The translations under genes were made by a program, and so were the position numbers. From positions 62,001 to 126,000 of the forward strand of contig NZ_MAJS01000079.1 of the NCBI RefSeq assembly GCF_001690985.1: a DNA stretch of 64,000 nucleotides, given 5' to 3'. Positions 36,685 through 46,935 of this stretch are shown here, in pieces. The number at the start of each line of letters is the position of its first letter. Positions within the stretch are counted from its first letter, which is position 1. The stretch comes from Aliivibrio sp. 1S175. GTDB taxonomy: Bacteria > Pseudomonadota > Gammaproteobacteria > Enterobacterales > Vibrionaceae. Under the pieces are notes generated by a model. That model was not told where the DNA came from, did not search any database, and saw only the letters and a list, made by a program, of their open reading frames with translations.

Positions 36685-37704
36685 ATGCGAATTTTAGGCA
36701 TTGAAACCTCGTGTGATGAAACGGGTGTTGCGATTTATGATGATGAAAAAGGGCTATTAGCTCATCAACTTTATAGCCAAGTAAAACTGCACGCAGATTA
36801 CGGTGGTGTTGTCCCTGAATTGGCCTCTCGTGACCATGTTAAAAAGACGATTCCATTAATTCAAGCGGCATTAAATGATGCTGGCATGACCAAAGATGAT
36901 ATCGATGGAATTGCTTATACGGCAGGTCCAGGTTTAGTAGGAGCCTTGTTGGTTGGTTCAACTATTGGTCGTAGTCTTGCGTATGCATGGGATGTTCCTG
37001 CTATTCCTGTTCATCACATGGAAGGCCATTTATTGGCTCCAATGCTTGAAGATGAACCACCTGAATTTCCATTTGTAGCTCTTCTTGTTTCTGGCGGCCA
37101 TACCATGATGGTTGAAGTAAACGGTATTGGTGAATATACCATTCTAGGTGAGTCTGTTGATGACGCAGCTGGTGAAGCATTTGATAAAACAGCTAAATTA
37201 ATGGGTCTTGATTATCCAGGCGGTCCTTTGCTATCAAAATTAGCAGAGAGCGGAACAAAAGGACGATTTAAATTTCCTCGTCCTATGACTGATCGCCCAG
37301 GTTTAGATTTTAGTTTTTCAGGTTTAAAAACATTTGCTGCAAATACAATCCGAGCTAACGATGATGATTTGCAAACCCGTGCTGACATTGCATTTGCTTT
37401 CCAAGAGGCCGTTGCTGATACCTTAGCAATTAAGTGTCGTCGAGCATTAAAACAAACAGGCATGAAGCGTCTTGTTATGGCGGGTGGTGTGAGTGCGAAT
37501 ACCTATTTACGCCAAGAGCTTGAAGCGGTGATGAAAAAGATTGGTGGTGAGGTTTTTTATCCACGAACTGAATTTTGTACCGACAACGGTGCCATGATTG
37601 CTTATGCGGGAATGCAACGTTTGAAAAATGGCGAGACAACAGATTTAGCGGTTCAAGCTAAGCCGCGTTGGCCGATAGATCAATTAAAACCAATTAGTAA
37701 ATAA
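36685..37704 (+). CDS. tsaD: tRNA N6-adenosine threonylcarbamoyltransferase TsaD
   Basis: TsaD transfers the threonylcarbamoyl group to A37 of ANN-decoding tRNAs, working with TsaB and TsaE. The 339-residue ASKHA-fold protein begins [19 protein letters not shown], carries the metal-binding HHMEGH motif (about 111-116), the SGGHTMM loop, and a C-terminal metal aspartate in [13 protein letters not shown]. It is divergent from rpsU, and the same pair is found in E. coli. Confidence 0.97.
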   Translation: MRILGIETSCDETGVAIYDDEKGLLAHQLYSQVKLHADYGGVVPELASRDHVKKTIPLIQAALNDAGMTKDDIDGIAYTAGPGLVGALLVGSTIGRSLAYAWDVPAIPVHHMEGHLLAPMLEDEPPEFPFVALLVSGGHTMMVEVNGIGEYTILGESVDDAAGEAFDKTAKLMGLDYPGGPLLSKLAESGTKGRFKFPRPMTDRPGLDFSFSGLKTFAANTIRANDDDLQTRADIAFAFQEAVADTLAIKCRRALKQTGMKRLVMAGGVSANTYLRQELEAVMKKIGGEVFYPRTEFCTDNGAMIAYAGMQRLKNGETTDLAVQAKPRWPIDQLKPISK

Positions 37705-37712
37705 AATAGATC

Positions 37713-37737
37713 AAAAAAGATCGTGAGTGATCTTTTT
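37713..37737 (+). terminator. Intrinsic terminator of tsaD
   Basis: AAAAAGATC / GATCTTTTT forms a 9-bp stem with a 6-base loop, just after tsaD. Confidence 0.65.
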
Positions 37738-37751
37738 AACTATATTCTATA

Positions 37752-37776
37752 GAAGGGACTAAATTAGTCCCTTTTT
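37752..37776. terminator. Second terminator in the tsaD-plsY gap, containing the plsY stop codon
   Basis: AAGGGACTAA / TTAGTCCCTT is an almost loopless 10-bp dyad followed by T residues on the plus strand. The plsY stop codon (37764-37766) is inside it. Confidence 0.7.
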
Positions 37777-38360
37777 CTTTGCCAAATTTTCTTCTCTTTG
37801 CCTGCAAAAAATCGACGAATATTTTCGTGATGTTTTAGGACGATTAAACAAGAAAGCATAGCAACAGGCAGGGTGTACTGAGGTTTGACTAACCAAGTAA
37901 ATAAAGGGGCAAGTAAAGCGGTAATCATTGACGCTAAAGAAGAGTACCCAGTTACCAATACCGTGATAACCCAACTACCGAATAACATCCCCGTCAGATC
38001 CAATCCTATCGGAGCTAATGCGCCAAGAGCGGTTGCGACCCCTTTGCCACCTTTAAAGTGAAAAAACAGTGGGTACATATGACCGAGACAGGCAGCAATT
38101 GCAATGATACCTAATAAGAGAGGGTTAATTTCTAGAAAATACCCGCCCCATACCGGTAACATCCCTTTCAAAATATCGCAAAGAAGAACTAAACCTGCAG
38201 CCCCTTTACCGCCCAAACGAAAAACATTGGTTGCTCCTGGATTATGAGACCCTGAATTTCTTGGGTCTGGTAGGCCTTTTAATCGACAGATTAAAACCGC
38301 ACTAGAGATCGATCCTAGAAGATAGGCGATGATGATCATAATAAGTGCAAGAGGGGTCAT
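37764..38360 (-). CDS. plsY: Glycerol-3-phosphate acyltransferase PlsY
   Basis: PlsY acylates glycerol-3-phosphate with acyl-phosphate made by PlsX, the first step of phospholipid synthesis. The 198-residue integral membrane protein has multiple hydrophobic helices and the conserved loops [32 protein letters not shown] and [13 protein letters not shown], which bind phosphate and acyl-phosphate. AAGG precedes the ATG. It converges on tsaD and is divergent from folB, as in E. coli. Confidence 0.96.
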   Translation of the reverse strand: MTPLALIMIIIAYLLGSISSAVLICRLKGLPDPRNSGSHNPGATNVFRLGGKGAAGLVLLCDILKGMLPVWGGYFLEINPLLLGIIAIAACLGHMYPLFFHFKGGKGVATALGALAPIGLDLTGMLFGSWVITVLVTGYSSLASMITALLAPLFTWLVKPQYTLPVAMLSCLIVLKHHENIRRFFAGKEKKIWQRKRD

Positions 38361-38504
38361 GAATGAACCTTTATTTAAGCGATCAAGAGCGATCAGAAAT
38401 CATTTTTATAGTATATTGCTCAGCACATTGAACAAAGTAATATCAATATTACGTTGTTTTTCTTTTGATGGGTATCCGACCTCTTAATAAAAGTGTGATC
38501 AAAG

Positions 38505-38858
38505 ATGGATTTAGTATTTATAAAACAACTTGAAGTTATTACAACCATTGGTGTTTATGAATGGGAACAAGGCATTAAGCAAAAGCTTGTATTAGATATT
38601 GATATGGCGCATGACAATAAACCCGCGGCAGATTCAGACAATGTCGAATATTGTTTAAATTATGCAGAGGTCAGTGAAGCGGTGACTGATCATATTCAGC
38701 AAGGTCGCTTTCTATTAGTTGAGCGTGTTGCTGAAGAAATTGCCGATCTTATTATGACTCGATTTTCAGTGCCTTGGATCCGTATTCATTTATCTAAGCC
38801 TGGTGCTGTTGTGAACGCTCACAGCGTAGGAGTTGTGATTGAGCGAGGGATAAAATGA
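38505..38858 (+). CDS. folB: Dihydroneopterin aldolase
   Basis: FolB splits dihydroneopterin to hydroxymethyl-dihydropterin and glycolaldehyde in folate synthesis. The 117 residues have the family pattern (MDLVFIKQLEVITTIGVYEW, the conserved NYAEVSEAV, and LVERVAEEIADLIM with active-site Glu). Its last four bases overlap the folK start (ATGA), so folB-folK-uppP form one operon. Confidence 0.95.
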   Translation: MDLVFIKQLEVITTIGVYEWEQGIKQKLVLDIDMAHDNKPAADSDNVEYCLNYAEVSEAVTDHIQQGRFLLVERVAEEIADLIMTRFSVPWIRIHLSKPGAVVNAHSVGVVIERGIK

Positions 38859-39355
38859 TCACAACCTATATTGGTGTTGGCTCCAATATTTGCCCTGAAA
38901 AAAATGTAAAAATAGCCATTGATGAATTACATCAACTTGGTGAAATAACTAAAATTTCTACTGTGTATGAAGCAGAACCGGTTGGTTTTTCTGGTCATAA
39001 TTTTTTTAATTTAGTTGTAGAGTTGAAAGTAACGCATTCTTTGAATGAGCTTGGCGTTCTATTACGTGCCATTGAAATTAAGTGGGGGAGAGAGCCTAAC
39101 GCCAAGAAGAATCAAGATAGAACACTTGATCTTGATATATTACTTTATGGTGATGTCGTCTCTAAATCGGACCCAAAATTACCACGAGATGATCTTTTTA
39201 AATTTGCTTTTGCCATTGTACCAATGATGGAATTGAACCCTGATCTTATTATTCCTAATACTGAAAAAACGATCAGTCAAATATGGGCTGAGTTTTCGCA
39301 AAGCCAGTCACTAAAACCTGTTTTATTTAACTTTAATTTTAATGGAATATCATGA
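38855..39355 (+). CDS. folK: Hydroxymethyl-dihydropterin pyrophosphokinase
   Basis: FolK transfers pyrophosphate from ATP to the pterin made by FolB. The 166-residue protein has TYIGVGSNI at the start, [21 protein letters not shown], the ATP/Mg motif [12 protein letters not shown] and a P-rich loop. It overlaps folB and uppP by four bases at either end. E. coli has folK elsewhere (beside pcnB), so the local folB-folK pairing differs from E. coli; a second folK may exist outside this window. Confidence 0.92.
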   Translation: MITTYIGVGSNICPEKNVKIAIDELHQLGEITKISTVYEAEPVGFSGHNFFNLVVELKVTHSLNELGVLLRAIEIKWGREPNAKKNQDRTLDLDILLYGDVVSKSDPKLPRDDLFKFAFAIVPMMELNPDLIIPNTEKTISQIWAEFSQSQSLKPVLFNFNFNGIS

Positions 39356-40155
39356 CGTACTTTGAAGCTTTTTTTCTTGCTTTATTGCAAGGATTTACTG
39401 AGTTTTTACCTATTTCAAGTTCTGCCCATCTTATACTTCCTTCTGCTGTTCTTGGCTGGGCAGATCAAGGGCTCGCTTTTGATGTTGCTGTACATGTTGG
39501 TACATTAGCGGCGGTAGTTATTTATTTTAGAAAAGAGGTTGTCACTTTATTAACCGCTTGGGTTGGTTCTATTGTTAAAAAAGAACACAATAAAGAATCT
39601 AAATTAGCTTGGTTAATTATATTATCGACGATCCCTGCGGCACTATGTGGTCTGTTATTTAAAGATTTTATTGAAGTGTATTTGCGTAGTGCGTGGGTAA
39701 TTGCAACGACGACTATTATATTTGGTCTTTTACTTTGGTGGGTAGATAAAAACTCAGCGTTAGTCAAAGATGAATATGAAATGACATGGAAGAAGGCATT
39801 ATTTTTAGGTATTGCCCAAGCAATGGCGATGATCCCTGGTACCTCTCGTTCAGGTATTACTATTACTGCGGCATTGTATCTTGGCTTTACTCGTGAAGCG
39901 GCCGCTCGTTTTTCATTTTTAATGTCGATCCCTATCATCGTCCTTGCTGGTTCTTATCTTGGACTTAAATTAGCAATGAGCGGCATCTCAATAGATCTTG
40001 GTTTATTAACTACGGGTATTATTGTTTCTTTTATTAGTGCTTATATCTGTATTCACTTTTTCTTGAAGTTGATTTCAAGTATGGGTATGACGCCGTTTGT
40101 TATCTATCGCTTGTTATTAGGTGTTGGTTTATTTGCTTGGTTAAGCTTTGCTTAA
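39352..40155 (+). CDS. uppP: Undecaprenyl-diphosphatase UppP (BacA)
   Basis: UppP dephosphorylates undecaprenyl diphosphate to recycle the lipid carrier for peptidoglycan and O-antigen and gives bacitracin tolerance. The 267-residue membrane protein carries both family signatures: [20 protein letters not shown] near the start and the [17 protein letters not shown] segment near residue 160. It is the last gene of the folB-folK-uppP operon. Confidence 0.96.
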   Translation: MTYFEAFFLALLQGFTEFLPISSSAHLILPSAVLGWADQGLAFDVAVHVGTLAAVVIYFRKEVVTLLTAWVGSIVKKEHNKESKLAWLIILSTIPAALCGLLFKDFIEVYLRSAWVIATTTIIFGLLLWWVDKNSALVKDEYEMTWKKALFLGIAQAMAMIPGTSRSGITITAALYLGFTREAAARFSFLMSIPIIVLAGSYLGLKLAMSGISIDLGLLTTGIIVSFISAYICIHFFLKLISSMGMTPFVIYRLLLGVGLFAWLSFA

Positions 40156-40160
40156 AAGCA

Positions 40161-40268
40161 GGGTTCAGATCGGTCGCAAGCTCCCTTAAAGGGTTCAGAG
40201 GTGATCGTGGTAATAGAATAACTTACCGCGATTGACTCTGAATTCTGCGAGCGAAGCGATCTGAACTC
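40161..40268. repeat. Nested palindromic element (about 108 bp) between uppP and cca
   Basis: An inner dyad pairs 40194-40213 with 40223-40242 (16 of 20 exact, most of the rest G-U compatible in RNA). An outer dyad pairs the 40165-40180 region with 40247-40266 (TTCAGATCG on one side, CGATCTGAA on the other, then weaker). TTCAGA also recurs within the element. It fills nearly the whole gap between two convergent genes. It looks like a dispersed palindromic (REP/MITE-like) unit or a transcription-stopping hairpin. Confidence 0.6.
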
Positions 40269-40278
40269 TATTCAGTCT

Positions 40279-41502
40279 TTAATTAATTCTTAATGCTGAT
40301 TTCACCGCTTCAATTCGTCTTTTACTCAACTCTTCTCTAATCTCAGTGCCTTTAAACCCAGCGGCAACCACTTCCTTAACGTCTACATTCTTCGCAACAT
40401 CAAACGCCATTTCAAAACGTGCTTTTTGTGGATAAGGCTCAGACTCTAATCCCAATCGTCCTGCGTGATCGGCTTGGCAGCAGAGTAAGATAGGTTCTAA
40501 GCGCTCAGGTTTACGCCATACGTCCATTTTATCTAGTATTTTAATAAAGGTCTGAGCGCGGAGCTCCAGAGCTCGATGAATATTGGTGTGATGCTCACAA
40601 ACTAAGAGCGCTAAATCTCGGTATTCATTGGGCACTTTAACTCGAGCGCATAGCTTTTTAATGAGTTTAATGCCGGTATGACAATGCATTTTATGGCTTG
40701 GCCATTCTGATTCCGGCGTCACGCCTTTGCCTAAGTCGTGAACTTGAGCGGCAAAGCGTGTTGGTAAATCTTGACTTAATAATGCGGCTTGTTGAGTGAC
40801 CATTAAAGTATGAATTCCCGTATCAATTTCAGGGTGCCACTTTTTTGGTTGAGGTACACCAAACAATGCATCCAGTTCTGGTAACACAACGGCGAGAGCA
40901 CCACACTCTTTTAATACTGAAAGAAAAATCTCAGGGTGCTGGCTAGATAGAGATTTTTCCCATTCTTGCCATACACGCTCTGGTGTTAAGTGAGACAACT
41001 CTCCGCTGTCTACTAAGGTTTTCATTAATGCCATTGTTTCTGGTGCAATAGTAAAACCAAGATAATGAAAACGGGCGGCAAACCGAGCGACGCGTAGTAC
41101 GCGCAATGGGTCTTCGACAAAGGCATCTGAAACATGACGTAAGAGACGATTATTTAAATCATCCTGTCCATGGTAGGGATCTATCAGTGTCCCGTCATCG
41201 GCTTTAGCAATGGCGTTAATAGTAAGATCGCGGCGCAATAAGTCCTCTTCTAGTGTTACGTCTGGCTCTGCATAACAAGTAAAGCCTTTATAGCCTTGGC
41301 CGCTTTTTCGCTCTGTTCTTGCTAGTGCATATTCTTCTTTAGTTTTTGGGTGTAAAAAAACAGGAAAATCTTGACCTACCGGTTGATAACCAAGGCTGCC
41401 CATTTCATTAGGCGTTGATCCTACTACAACCCAATCTTTATCTTTTACTGCAATATTGAGAAGTGAATCTCGAACTGCACCACCAACTAAATAAATAACC
41501 AC
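40279..41502 (-). CDS. cca: CCA-adding tRNA nucleotidyltransferase
   Basis: Cca adds or repairs the 3' CCA of tRNAs. The 407-residue product has the class II polymerase motifs [22 protein letters not shown] (catalytic Asp), the [10 protein letters not shown] motif and the [16 protein letters not shown] segment. A C-terminal HD domain ([11 protein letters not shown]) is shared with E. coli Cca. GTG at 41502 is chosen because AGGA is 6 bases upstream; a GTG five codons earlier is less well placed. It converges on uppP, the same neighbour as in E. coli. Confidence 0.94.
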   Translation of the reverse strand: MVIYLVGGAVRDSLLNIAVKDKDWVVVGSTPNEMGSLGYQPVGQDFPVFLHPKTKEEYALARTERKSGQGYKGFTCYAEPDVTLEEDLLRRDLTINAIAKADDGTLIDPYHGQDDLNNRLLRHVSDAFVEDPLRVLRVARFAARFHYLGFTIAPETMALMKTLVDSGELSHLTPERVWQEWEKSLSSQHPEIFLSVLKECGALAVVLPELDALFGVPQPKKWHPEIDTGIHTLMVTQQAALLSQDLPTRFAAQVHDLGKGVTPESEWPSHKMHCHTGIKLIKKLCARVKVPNEYRDLALLVCEHHTNIHRALELRAQTFIKILDKMDVWRKPERLEPILLCCQADHAGRLGLESEPYPQKARFEMAFDVAKNVDVKEVVAAGFKGTEIREELSKRRIEAVKSALRIN

Positions 41503-41640
41503 TATTTTTCCTATCACTATCCAAGATAAAGAGAACTTTCTTTACATTATTATCTCTAATGATAACGTGCAATCATAGATTTTCGACTTTTTATTCCATA
41601 TTTTCATTTTGGAATTTTTGGCTAAGGCAAACATTACTTT

Positions 41641-43194
41641 ATGTACCAAGATTTTTTTGGCTTTAATGAGCTTCCATTTTCTATGACGCCTAATGCGCGT
41701 TTTTTCTATTTGAGTGAGCGTCATAAAGAAGCGTTGAGTTACTTATTGTCTGGATTAGGTCAAGGTGGTGGATTTGCATTATTAACTGGAGAAGTTGGAA
41801 CAGGAAAAACAACGGTATCAAAAGCATTATTTTCTAAATTGGAAAATAAAGTTCGTTTAGCCTTAATTTTAAATCCAATGTTTAATGCGCAAGAGTTGCT
41901 TGAAGCTATTTGTGATGAGTTTGATATCCTTTATTCCGTTGATGCTTCCTTGAAGATGTTAACCGATAGAATTGTCTGTTTTCTTAAAGAAGAAAGAGAA
42001 AAGGGATTTCAGACGATTGTTGCGATTGATGAGGCTCAGCATTTAGGGCCTGATGTATTAGAGCAATTACGTTTACTCACTAATTTTGAAACGGACAGCG
42101 ATAAATTATTAAAAGTACTTTTAATTGGTCAGCCCGAATTACAACAAAAGCTACAACAAACCAATTTACGTCAACTAGCCCAACGCATTACGGCTCGATA
42201 TCATTTACTGCCATTAACGCAACAAGAGATTGAATATTATATTGCCCATCGTTTAAAGGTAGCGGGTGGTGATATTTCATTATTCTCAGCCTCAGCAATA
42301 AAAAAAATAGCTCATTATTCTAATGGAATACCTAGAGTTGTGAATTTATTGTGTGACAAAGCACTATGGATTAGTTATCAAAATAGCAATAAGACTGTGA
42401 ATAATAAGGCGGTCGAATATGCGCGTGAATTAGTTTTGGATTGGCAAACTTCCCCAGAAATAAACAGTAAGTTACGATCTTCATTTTTATTACCACCGTT
42501 ATTCATTGCTTTGGGTTTATCTGTATTATTGAGTATTGGTAGTTATTCTTTTTTACCGAGATATTTGAATGTAAATTATCCAATCGTTGCGCCACTGGTT
42601 GAAGCGCCTCTCAGTGGTTTTGAGTCTAAATCAGAGGCTTTCCAAACCTTATTATCAATATGGGGTTATTCCGTTAATTCGTTCCAGGCAAATTGCACTA
42701 ATGCAAAGAGAGCGCAACTCTATTGCCTAGACAGTAATGGAAGCTTAAGTGATTTGTTAGCCATTAATCGCCCTGCCGTTGTATGGTTGCAGCAAGGATC
42801 AGGAGAGGATTTATTAGCACTCGTTTACCGTGTTGATTCAAAAGGAGTAGAGTTACTTTTACCTTCTAAACGAGTTAAGGTTTCTCATCAATGGTTTGAG
42901 CAGCATTGGAATGGCGCTTATATTCAACTGTGGAAAAAACCAATCATTACTGAACGAGCCATGAAGCGTGGTGATAAGGGAAAGGCAATTTTGGAATTGA
43001 ATCGCTTACTGTCTTTTGCATTAGAACAACCGTTTAATCAATCTGAACAATTTGATAAAAAAACAGAGCAACAGGTGAAAGATTTTCAAGAGATATTTGG
43101 TTTGTCTACTGATGGTATTGTTGGGTCAAGTACTTTGATGTGGTTAGATAGTGTTGTAAATATAGATGCGCCTTTGCTTCAAGGAGTTCAATAA
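41641..43194 (+). CDS. gspA: General secretion pathway protein A (ExeA-type ATPase)
   Basis: GspA with GspB helps insert the type II secretin through the peptidoglycan. The 517 residues have an AAA+ ATPase domain (Walker A TGEVGTGKTT near 51-60, VAIDEAQHLG as Walker B), one membrane helix near residues 285-304, a periplasmic C39-peptidase-like region, and a C-terminal peptidoglycan-binding domain (TEQQVKDFQEIFGLSTDGIVG). The gene is directly followed by gspB with no gap. The core gsp/eps operon is not in this window. Confidence 0.9.
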   Translation: MYQDFFGFNELPFSMTPNARFFYLSERHKEALSYLLSGLGQGGGFALLTGEVGTGKTTVSKALFSKLENKVRLALILNPMFNAQELLEAICDEFDILYSVDASLKMLTDRIVCFLKEEREKGFQTIVAIDEAQHLGPDVLEQLRLLTNFETDSDKLLKVLLIGQPELQQKLQQTNLRQLAQRITARYHLLPLTQQEIEYYIAHRLKVAGGDISLFSASAIKKIAHYSNGIPRVVNLLCDKALWISYQNSNKTVNNKAVEYARELVLDWQTSPEINSKLRSSFLLPPLFIALGLSVLLSIGSYSFLPRYLNVNYPIVAPLVEAPLSGFESKSEAFQTLLSIWGYSVNSFQANCTNAKRAQLYCLDSNGSLSDLLAINRPAVVWLQQGSGEDLLALVYRVDSKGVELLLPSKRVKVSHQWFEQHWNGAYIQLWKKPIITERAMKRGDKGKAILELNRLLSFALEQPFNQSEQFDKKTEQQVKDFQEIFGLSTDGIVGSSTLMWLDSVVNIDAPLLQGVQ

Positions 43195-43884
43195 ATGTGG
43201 TCTTCTCGTCTTCCTTTATGGGTTCTAGGTACTATTGTTATTCTTCCTCCTCTAGTGATCTCTAGTTATATTTCACTTCCTTATTATAAAGCATCTCAAG
43301 AGACGTTAATTCCAGAGAAGCCTACCTATACGTCACTTTTATTTCCTAATATAGAGACGATGACATTACCGTTACGAGCTCAAGAGTTATCATTAAGCCG
43401 TTGGAAAGAACCGACGGAAAACGTGAGTTTGGATAGGGAAGGTAAGAATGCCTTTGAGTCCAAAAATCCAGATGTAAAGTCAAACGCAACAGAAGATGCC
43501 TCACAACTATTAGATATTGATAATCTAGATTTATCTGGATTATCACCAGAATTGGCCGCTCGCTTTGAATCTATTTTAAATGAACCATCTGATATTGCAG
43601 ACGTTGATGATAGTACGTCTAGCAAATATGGTGATTCATCTTATGTTGAGTTAGATAAAAAAGGCGCTCAATTTTCAGGGTTGTTGCCCCCGCTTAATTT
43701 TCAAACGCACAACTATACGTCTAAACCAAGTCGTCGCTGGGTAAAAGTGAATGGTAAGGAAGTGAATCTTGGAGGTCATATTTCGAGTGAAATTACGTTA
43801 TTAGAAATAAATCCAAGAAATGTCGTTATTGAATTTAAAGGCCAAAAAATAGAAGTTCCAGCTCTGTATGAATGGAAAGGGTAA
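43195..43884 (+). CDS. gspB: General secretion pathway protein B
   Basis: GspB is the inner-membrane partner of GspA. The 229 residues show one membrane helix near the N-terminus (LWVLGTIVILPPLVISSYI), an acidic, low-complexity periplasmic linker, and a conserved C-terminal domain (SRRWVKVNGKEVNLGGHI...VVIEFKGQKIEVPALYEW), typical of the T2SS GspB/PilP-like module. It starts immediately after the gspA stop. A shared terminator follows. Confidence 0.87.
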   Translation: MWSSRLPLWVLGTIVILPPLVISSYISLPYYKASQETLIPEKPTYTSLLFPNIETMTLPLRAQELSLSRWKEPTENVSLDREGKNAFESKNPDVKSNATEDASQLLDIDNLDLSGLSPELAARFESILNEPSDIADVDDSTSSKYGDSSYVELDKKGAQFSGLLPPLNFQTHNYTSKPSRRWVKVNGKEVNLGGHISSEITLLEINPRNVVIEFKGQKIEVPALYEWKG

Positions 43885-43904
43885 TGGTTGTTTTTTAGTA
43901 GAAA

Positions 43905-43936
43905 TAAAAAAGCTCAGAATTATCTGAGCTTTTTTG
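43905..43936. terminator. Bidirectional terminator between gspB and ygiM
   Basis: AAAAAAGCTCAGA / TCTGAGCTTTTTT forms a 13-bp stem with an ATTA loop. Confidence 0.85.
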
Positions 43937-43970
43937 TGTGTATCGAGTATTGGTTAGTAATCAATAATGA

Positions 43971-44582
43971 TTAAGACCAACCGTTTTGCTTTTTCTTACG
44001 GCTTGGGATCATATGAGGAAGCAGAAGGCCGAAGAGTAGACCGAGACCTGCAACACCACCACCGTACATGAAGTACTTAAGCAATAAGTCTTCTTTTTGT
44101 GTATCTAGTTTAGCGCGTAATTCACGGATCTCAGATTGAGAACTAACCAATTGGTTATTTACATCGCTGTAGCTGTGTTCTAAATCTTGCATTTGTTGAT
44201 TACGTTGAGTCAAGCTATTCGCTAACCCCGCTTTTTCATCATTTGCTGCTTTACGTGCATTTGCTAGTTGTGCTTTAACTGATGTTAGTTCAGCCTCAAC
44301 TTTTGGTAAACGCTCACCTAGTCCCGCTTGACGAGAAACAAATTTACTTTCAACCCAACCTTTACGGCCTTTAGTATCAACAATTTGTGTGAAGCTCGCA
44401 TTTTTGTTGCTGCTTAAAAGAGTTACACGATCACCCGCATTTACACTGCCAATAATTTTATATTGGTTACTTGGACCTGAGTGCATGTACGTAAACAGGT
44501 TATCAGAAATATAACGAGTTTGAGCTTGCGCTGGCGCAGCAATAGCCCAAGTAAGTAGAATCAGGCTAATAAAATGCTTCAC
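43971..44582 (-). CDS. ygiM: SH3-domain periplasmic/membrane protein (YgiM, TIGR04211 family)
   Basis: The 203-residue product has a signal sequence ending APAQAQ and a bacterial SH3b domain (TRYISDNLFTYMHSGPSNQYKIIGSVNAGDRVTLL). It then has a long coiled coil (about 85-165) and a single C-terminal membrane helix (YFMYGGGVAGLGLLFGLLLP) with a basic tail. In E. coli the neighbours are cca and ygiF, as here. The GTG at 44582 is chosen because AAAGGA is 8 bases upstream; an ATG nine codons earlier also exists. Biochemical role unknown. Confidence 0.85.
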   Translation of the reverse strand: MKHFISLILLTWAIAAPAQAQTRYISDNLFTYMHSGPSNQYKIIGSVNAGDRVTLLSSNKNASFTQIVDTKGRKGWVESKFVSRQAGLGERLPKVEAELTSVKAQLANARKAANDEKAGLANSLTQRNQQMQDLEHSYSDVNNQLVSSQSEIRELRAKLDTQKEDLLLKYFMYGGGVAGLGLLFGLLLPHMIPSRKKKQNGWS

Positions 44583-44700
44583 AATAATATTCCTTTGAAA
44601 AATTGGCATTGAATCGTTTTAGTAGAGAGAAATGACGCTCTCAACATTGTAAATTCAAACGAAGGTGTAGATAGTAAAAATATTTAGGTCCAGATGCAAG

Positions 44701-44727
44701 AAAAGAGGAGATTTTACTCTCCTCTTT
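44701..44727 (-). terminator. Terminator of the phosphate transporter operon
   Basis: AAGAGGAG / CTCCTCTT with an 8-base loop, followed by a T-rich tail on the minus strand. Confidence 0.7.
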
Positions 44728-44754
44728 GTGCAATTGTTTCAAAATTGATTAACT

Positions 44755-46041
44755 TTAGACTGGTGTGCCGATACCAAAGATAGCTTGCATTGCGTAGTAG
44801 AAGACTACCGCTAATAACGCACCTGCCGGTAGGGTAATGACCCAAGAGGCAACAATGTTACGTACAACACCTAAGTTTAGTGCGCCAATACCACGAGCAA
44901 AACCAACCCCAAGAACCGCACCAACCAACGTTTGAGTCGTTGAAATTGGAAGACCTGTACCTGAAGCTAATACAACCGTTGATGCAGTCGCTAGTTGAGC
45001 GGCAAAACCACGGCTTGGCGTTAGTTCCGTAATACCAGTACCAACGGTAGCCATTACTTTATGACCTAAGGTTGCAAGACCAACAACGATACCAATACCA
45101 CCTAGAGGAAGGATCCACCAAGCAATAGCTGTTTGAGAAGATATTTCACCTAAATTCTCAACTGTTGATACAACTGCTGATAGAGGACCGATCGCGTTGG
45201 CAACATCGTTAGAACCATGAGCAAATGCCATAGCACATGCGGTAATAACCATTAACGTACTAAAAATACTTTCTACGCCAGTAAAACCACGGCTGTCTTT
45301 CTCATCATTTACCGTATTTGCAAATTTACGAGAGATATACAGATAACCACCAACCATTACTAATGCTGATACGCCTGCAGATGCAACCCATGCTTCGCCA
45401 TTACTTAAATGCAGACCAACATGTTTTAGGCCTTTTTTGATTGTAACAAGTGCAATAACCATCGTGGTGATGAACATATACACAGGAACAAAACGTTTCG
45501 CATTCATTAAAGGCTTATCAGTATCAAATATCAGTCGTTGAGCACTGATAAAGATCATGTAAGCAAAAATACCGGATATGAGTGGTGTAATTAACCAACT
45601 CCCTACGATACCTTGAACTGAATGCCAATCAACCGCTTCAGTACCTACGGCAACACACGCAAAACCGATGATAGCACCGATGATAGAGTGAGTTGTTGAT
45701 ACAGGCCAGCCCATGTAAGACGCAAGCAATAACCAAGTACCCGCAGCAAGAAGTGCTGACATCATGCCGTAAACTAAGACTTCAGGCTGATGGGCGAAAA
45801 GTGAGGTATCAATTACCCCTTTACGAATTGTATCTGTAACTTCACCACCAGCAAGGTATGCCCCTGCAAATTCGAAGATCATAGCAATGATGATCGCTTG
45901 TTTTACTGTTAGTGCTTTAGACCCGACAGAGGTGCCCATAGCATTCGCTACGTCATTTGCACCAATACCAATAGCCATAAGGAAGCCGAAGAAGGCCGCA
46001 ACTAAAATAAGGGTCGTGCCGTAGTTAGCAAGAATATCCAT
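44755..46041 (-). CDS. Inorganic phosphate transporter (PiT family)
   Basis: A low-affinity, ion-coupled phosphate permease of the inner membrane. The 428-residue protein has about ten membrane helices and the two PiT signatures GANDVANAMGTSVGSKALT and GSNDVANAIGPLSAVVST in its two homologous halves. It is encoded directly after a PhoU-like gene (27-base gap), which in this family usually modulates the transporter. Confidence 0.92.
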   Translation of the reverse strand: MDILANYGTTLILVAAFFGFLMAIGIGANDVANAMGTSVGSKALTVKQAIIIAMIFEFAGAYLAGGEVTDTIRKGVIDTSLFAHQPEVLVYGMMSALLAAGTWLLLASYMGWPVSTTHSIIGAIIGFACVAVGTEAVDWHSVQGIVGSWLITPLISGIFAYMIFISAQRLIFDTDKPLMNAKRFVPVYMFITTMVIALVTIKKGLKHVGLHLSNGEAWVASAGVSALVMVGGYLYISRKFANTVNDEKDSRGFTGVESIFSTLMVITACAMAFAHGSNDVANAIGPLSAVVSTVENLGEISSQTAIAWWILPLGGIGIVVGLATLGHKVMATVGTGITELTPSRGFAAQLATASTVVLASGTGLPISTTQTLVGAVLGVGFARGIGALNLGVVRNIVASWVITLPAGALLAVVFYYAMQAIFGIGTPV

Positions 46042-46068
46042 TGTATTACCTGTTACTGAATCACAAAC

Positions 46069-46749
46069 TTATGAGCGAGATAGCATTAATTCTAAACGAG
46101 AACCAACGCGCTGTGCTTGGTCGGCAATGCCGCCAACCCACTCAAGGATTTTATAAAGGAACATAACATCGATCGGATTGTATTTGTGCTCGATGCTCAT
46201 GAGTTGCTGGCGCAGTTGAATTTGCAATTCATCAGTATCATCTTCAATGATATCTAATTTATTGATCATCTCAGCAACCAAAGTGACTTCACGTCCCTTA
46301 AAGCCTGTTTCTAGTAGCTCGTCCAATTCGCTGATAACTTCTTGCGCTTGATTAGCCGCATCTAAACAACGTTGAACATAAGCTAAAAATGCATCCTGCA
46401 TAGAGCTTGGAATTTCAAGTTGGCGACCAACAACGCGACCTGCGATGTCTTTAGCCAGGTTTGCGAGTTTATCTTGCTGAGTTAACAGACCGAGCATGTC
46501 GGTACGATCAACAGGCATAAATAACCCACGAGGAAGTTTTAAACGAATTTCACGTTTCAGAACGTCCGCTTCTTTCTCTAAATGAGAAATTTGCGCACGA
46601 AGTTCACTCGCTTTTTCCCAATCACCTTTTGCGCACGTTTCGAAAAACGGAACAAGAAGTGAGCAGCATTCATTGACACAAACAACGTGACGCTGCAAAG
46701 GTTTCATAGGGGATTTTGCGAATAACCCCATAATAGTATTTACTGGCAT
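46069..46749 (-). CDS. PhoU-like DUF47 protein (TIGR00153 family)
   Basis: The 226-residue all-helical cytoplasmic protein belongs to the DUF47/PhoU-like group, which typically pairs with PiT transporters. It shows EKEADVLKREIRLKLPRGLFMPVDRTDML and DIIEDDTDEL, with the acidic metal-binding pattern. It is the first gene of a two-gene operon with the transporter. No Pho box is visible upstream. Confidence 0.88.
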   Translation of the reverse strand: MPVNTIMGLFAKSPMKPLQRHVVCVNECCSLLVPFFETCAKGDWEKASELRAQISHLEKEADVLKREIRLKLPRGLFMPVDRTDMLGLLTQQDKLANLAKDIAGRVVGRQLEIPSSMQDAFLAYVQRCLDAANQAQEVISELDELLETGFKGREVTLVAEMINKLDIIEDDTDELQIQLRQQLMSIEHKYNPIDVMFLYKILEWVGGIADQAQRVGSRLELMLSRS

Positions 46750-46935
46750 GGTTTCTTAACCTAATAAAACAAGTACCTAATGGTGAATTGTTAGACGATG
46801 GCCATAAAGGCGCGAATGTTAACCCAATCCCACTATCAATAAAACTACTTTAGATCATGGTTTGGGCATTATTTCTTGCTTGATACCGAACAGTTTAAGC
46901 CATATCCTTGGAAAGACAACGGTTATGAGGTCATT

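Noticed and set aside
39522-39938. 138-codon ORF antisense to uppP
   Set aside because: Opposite-strand frame of a conserved gene; no start signal and no recognisable protein features.
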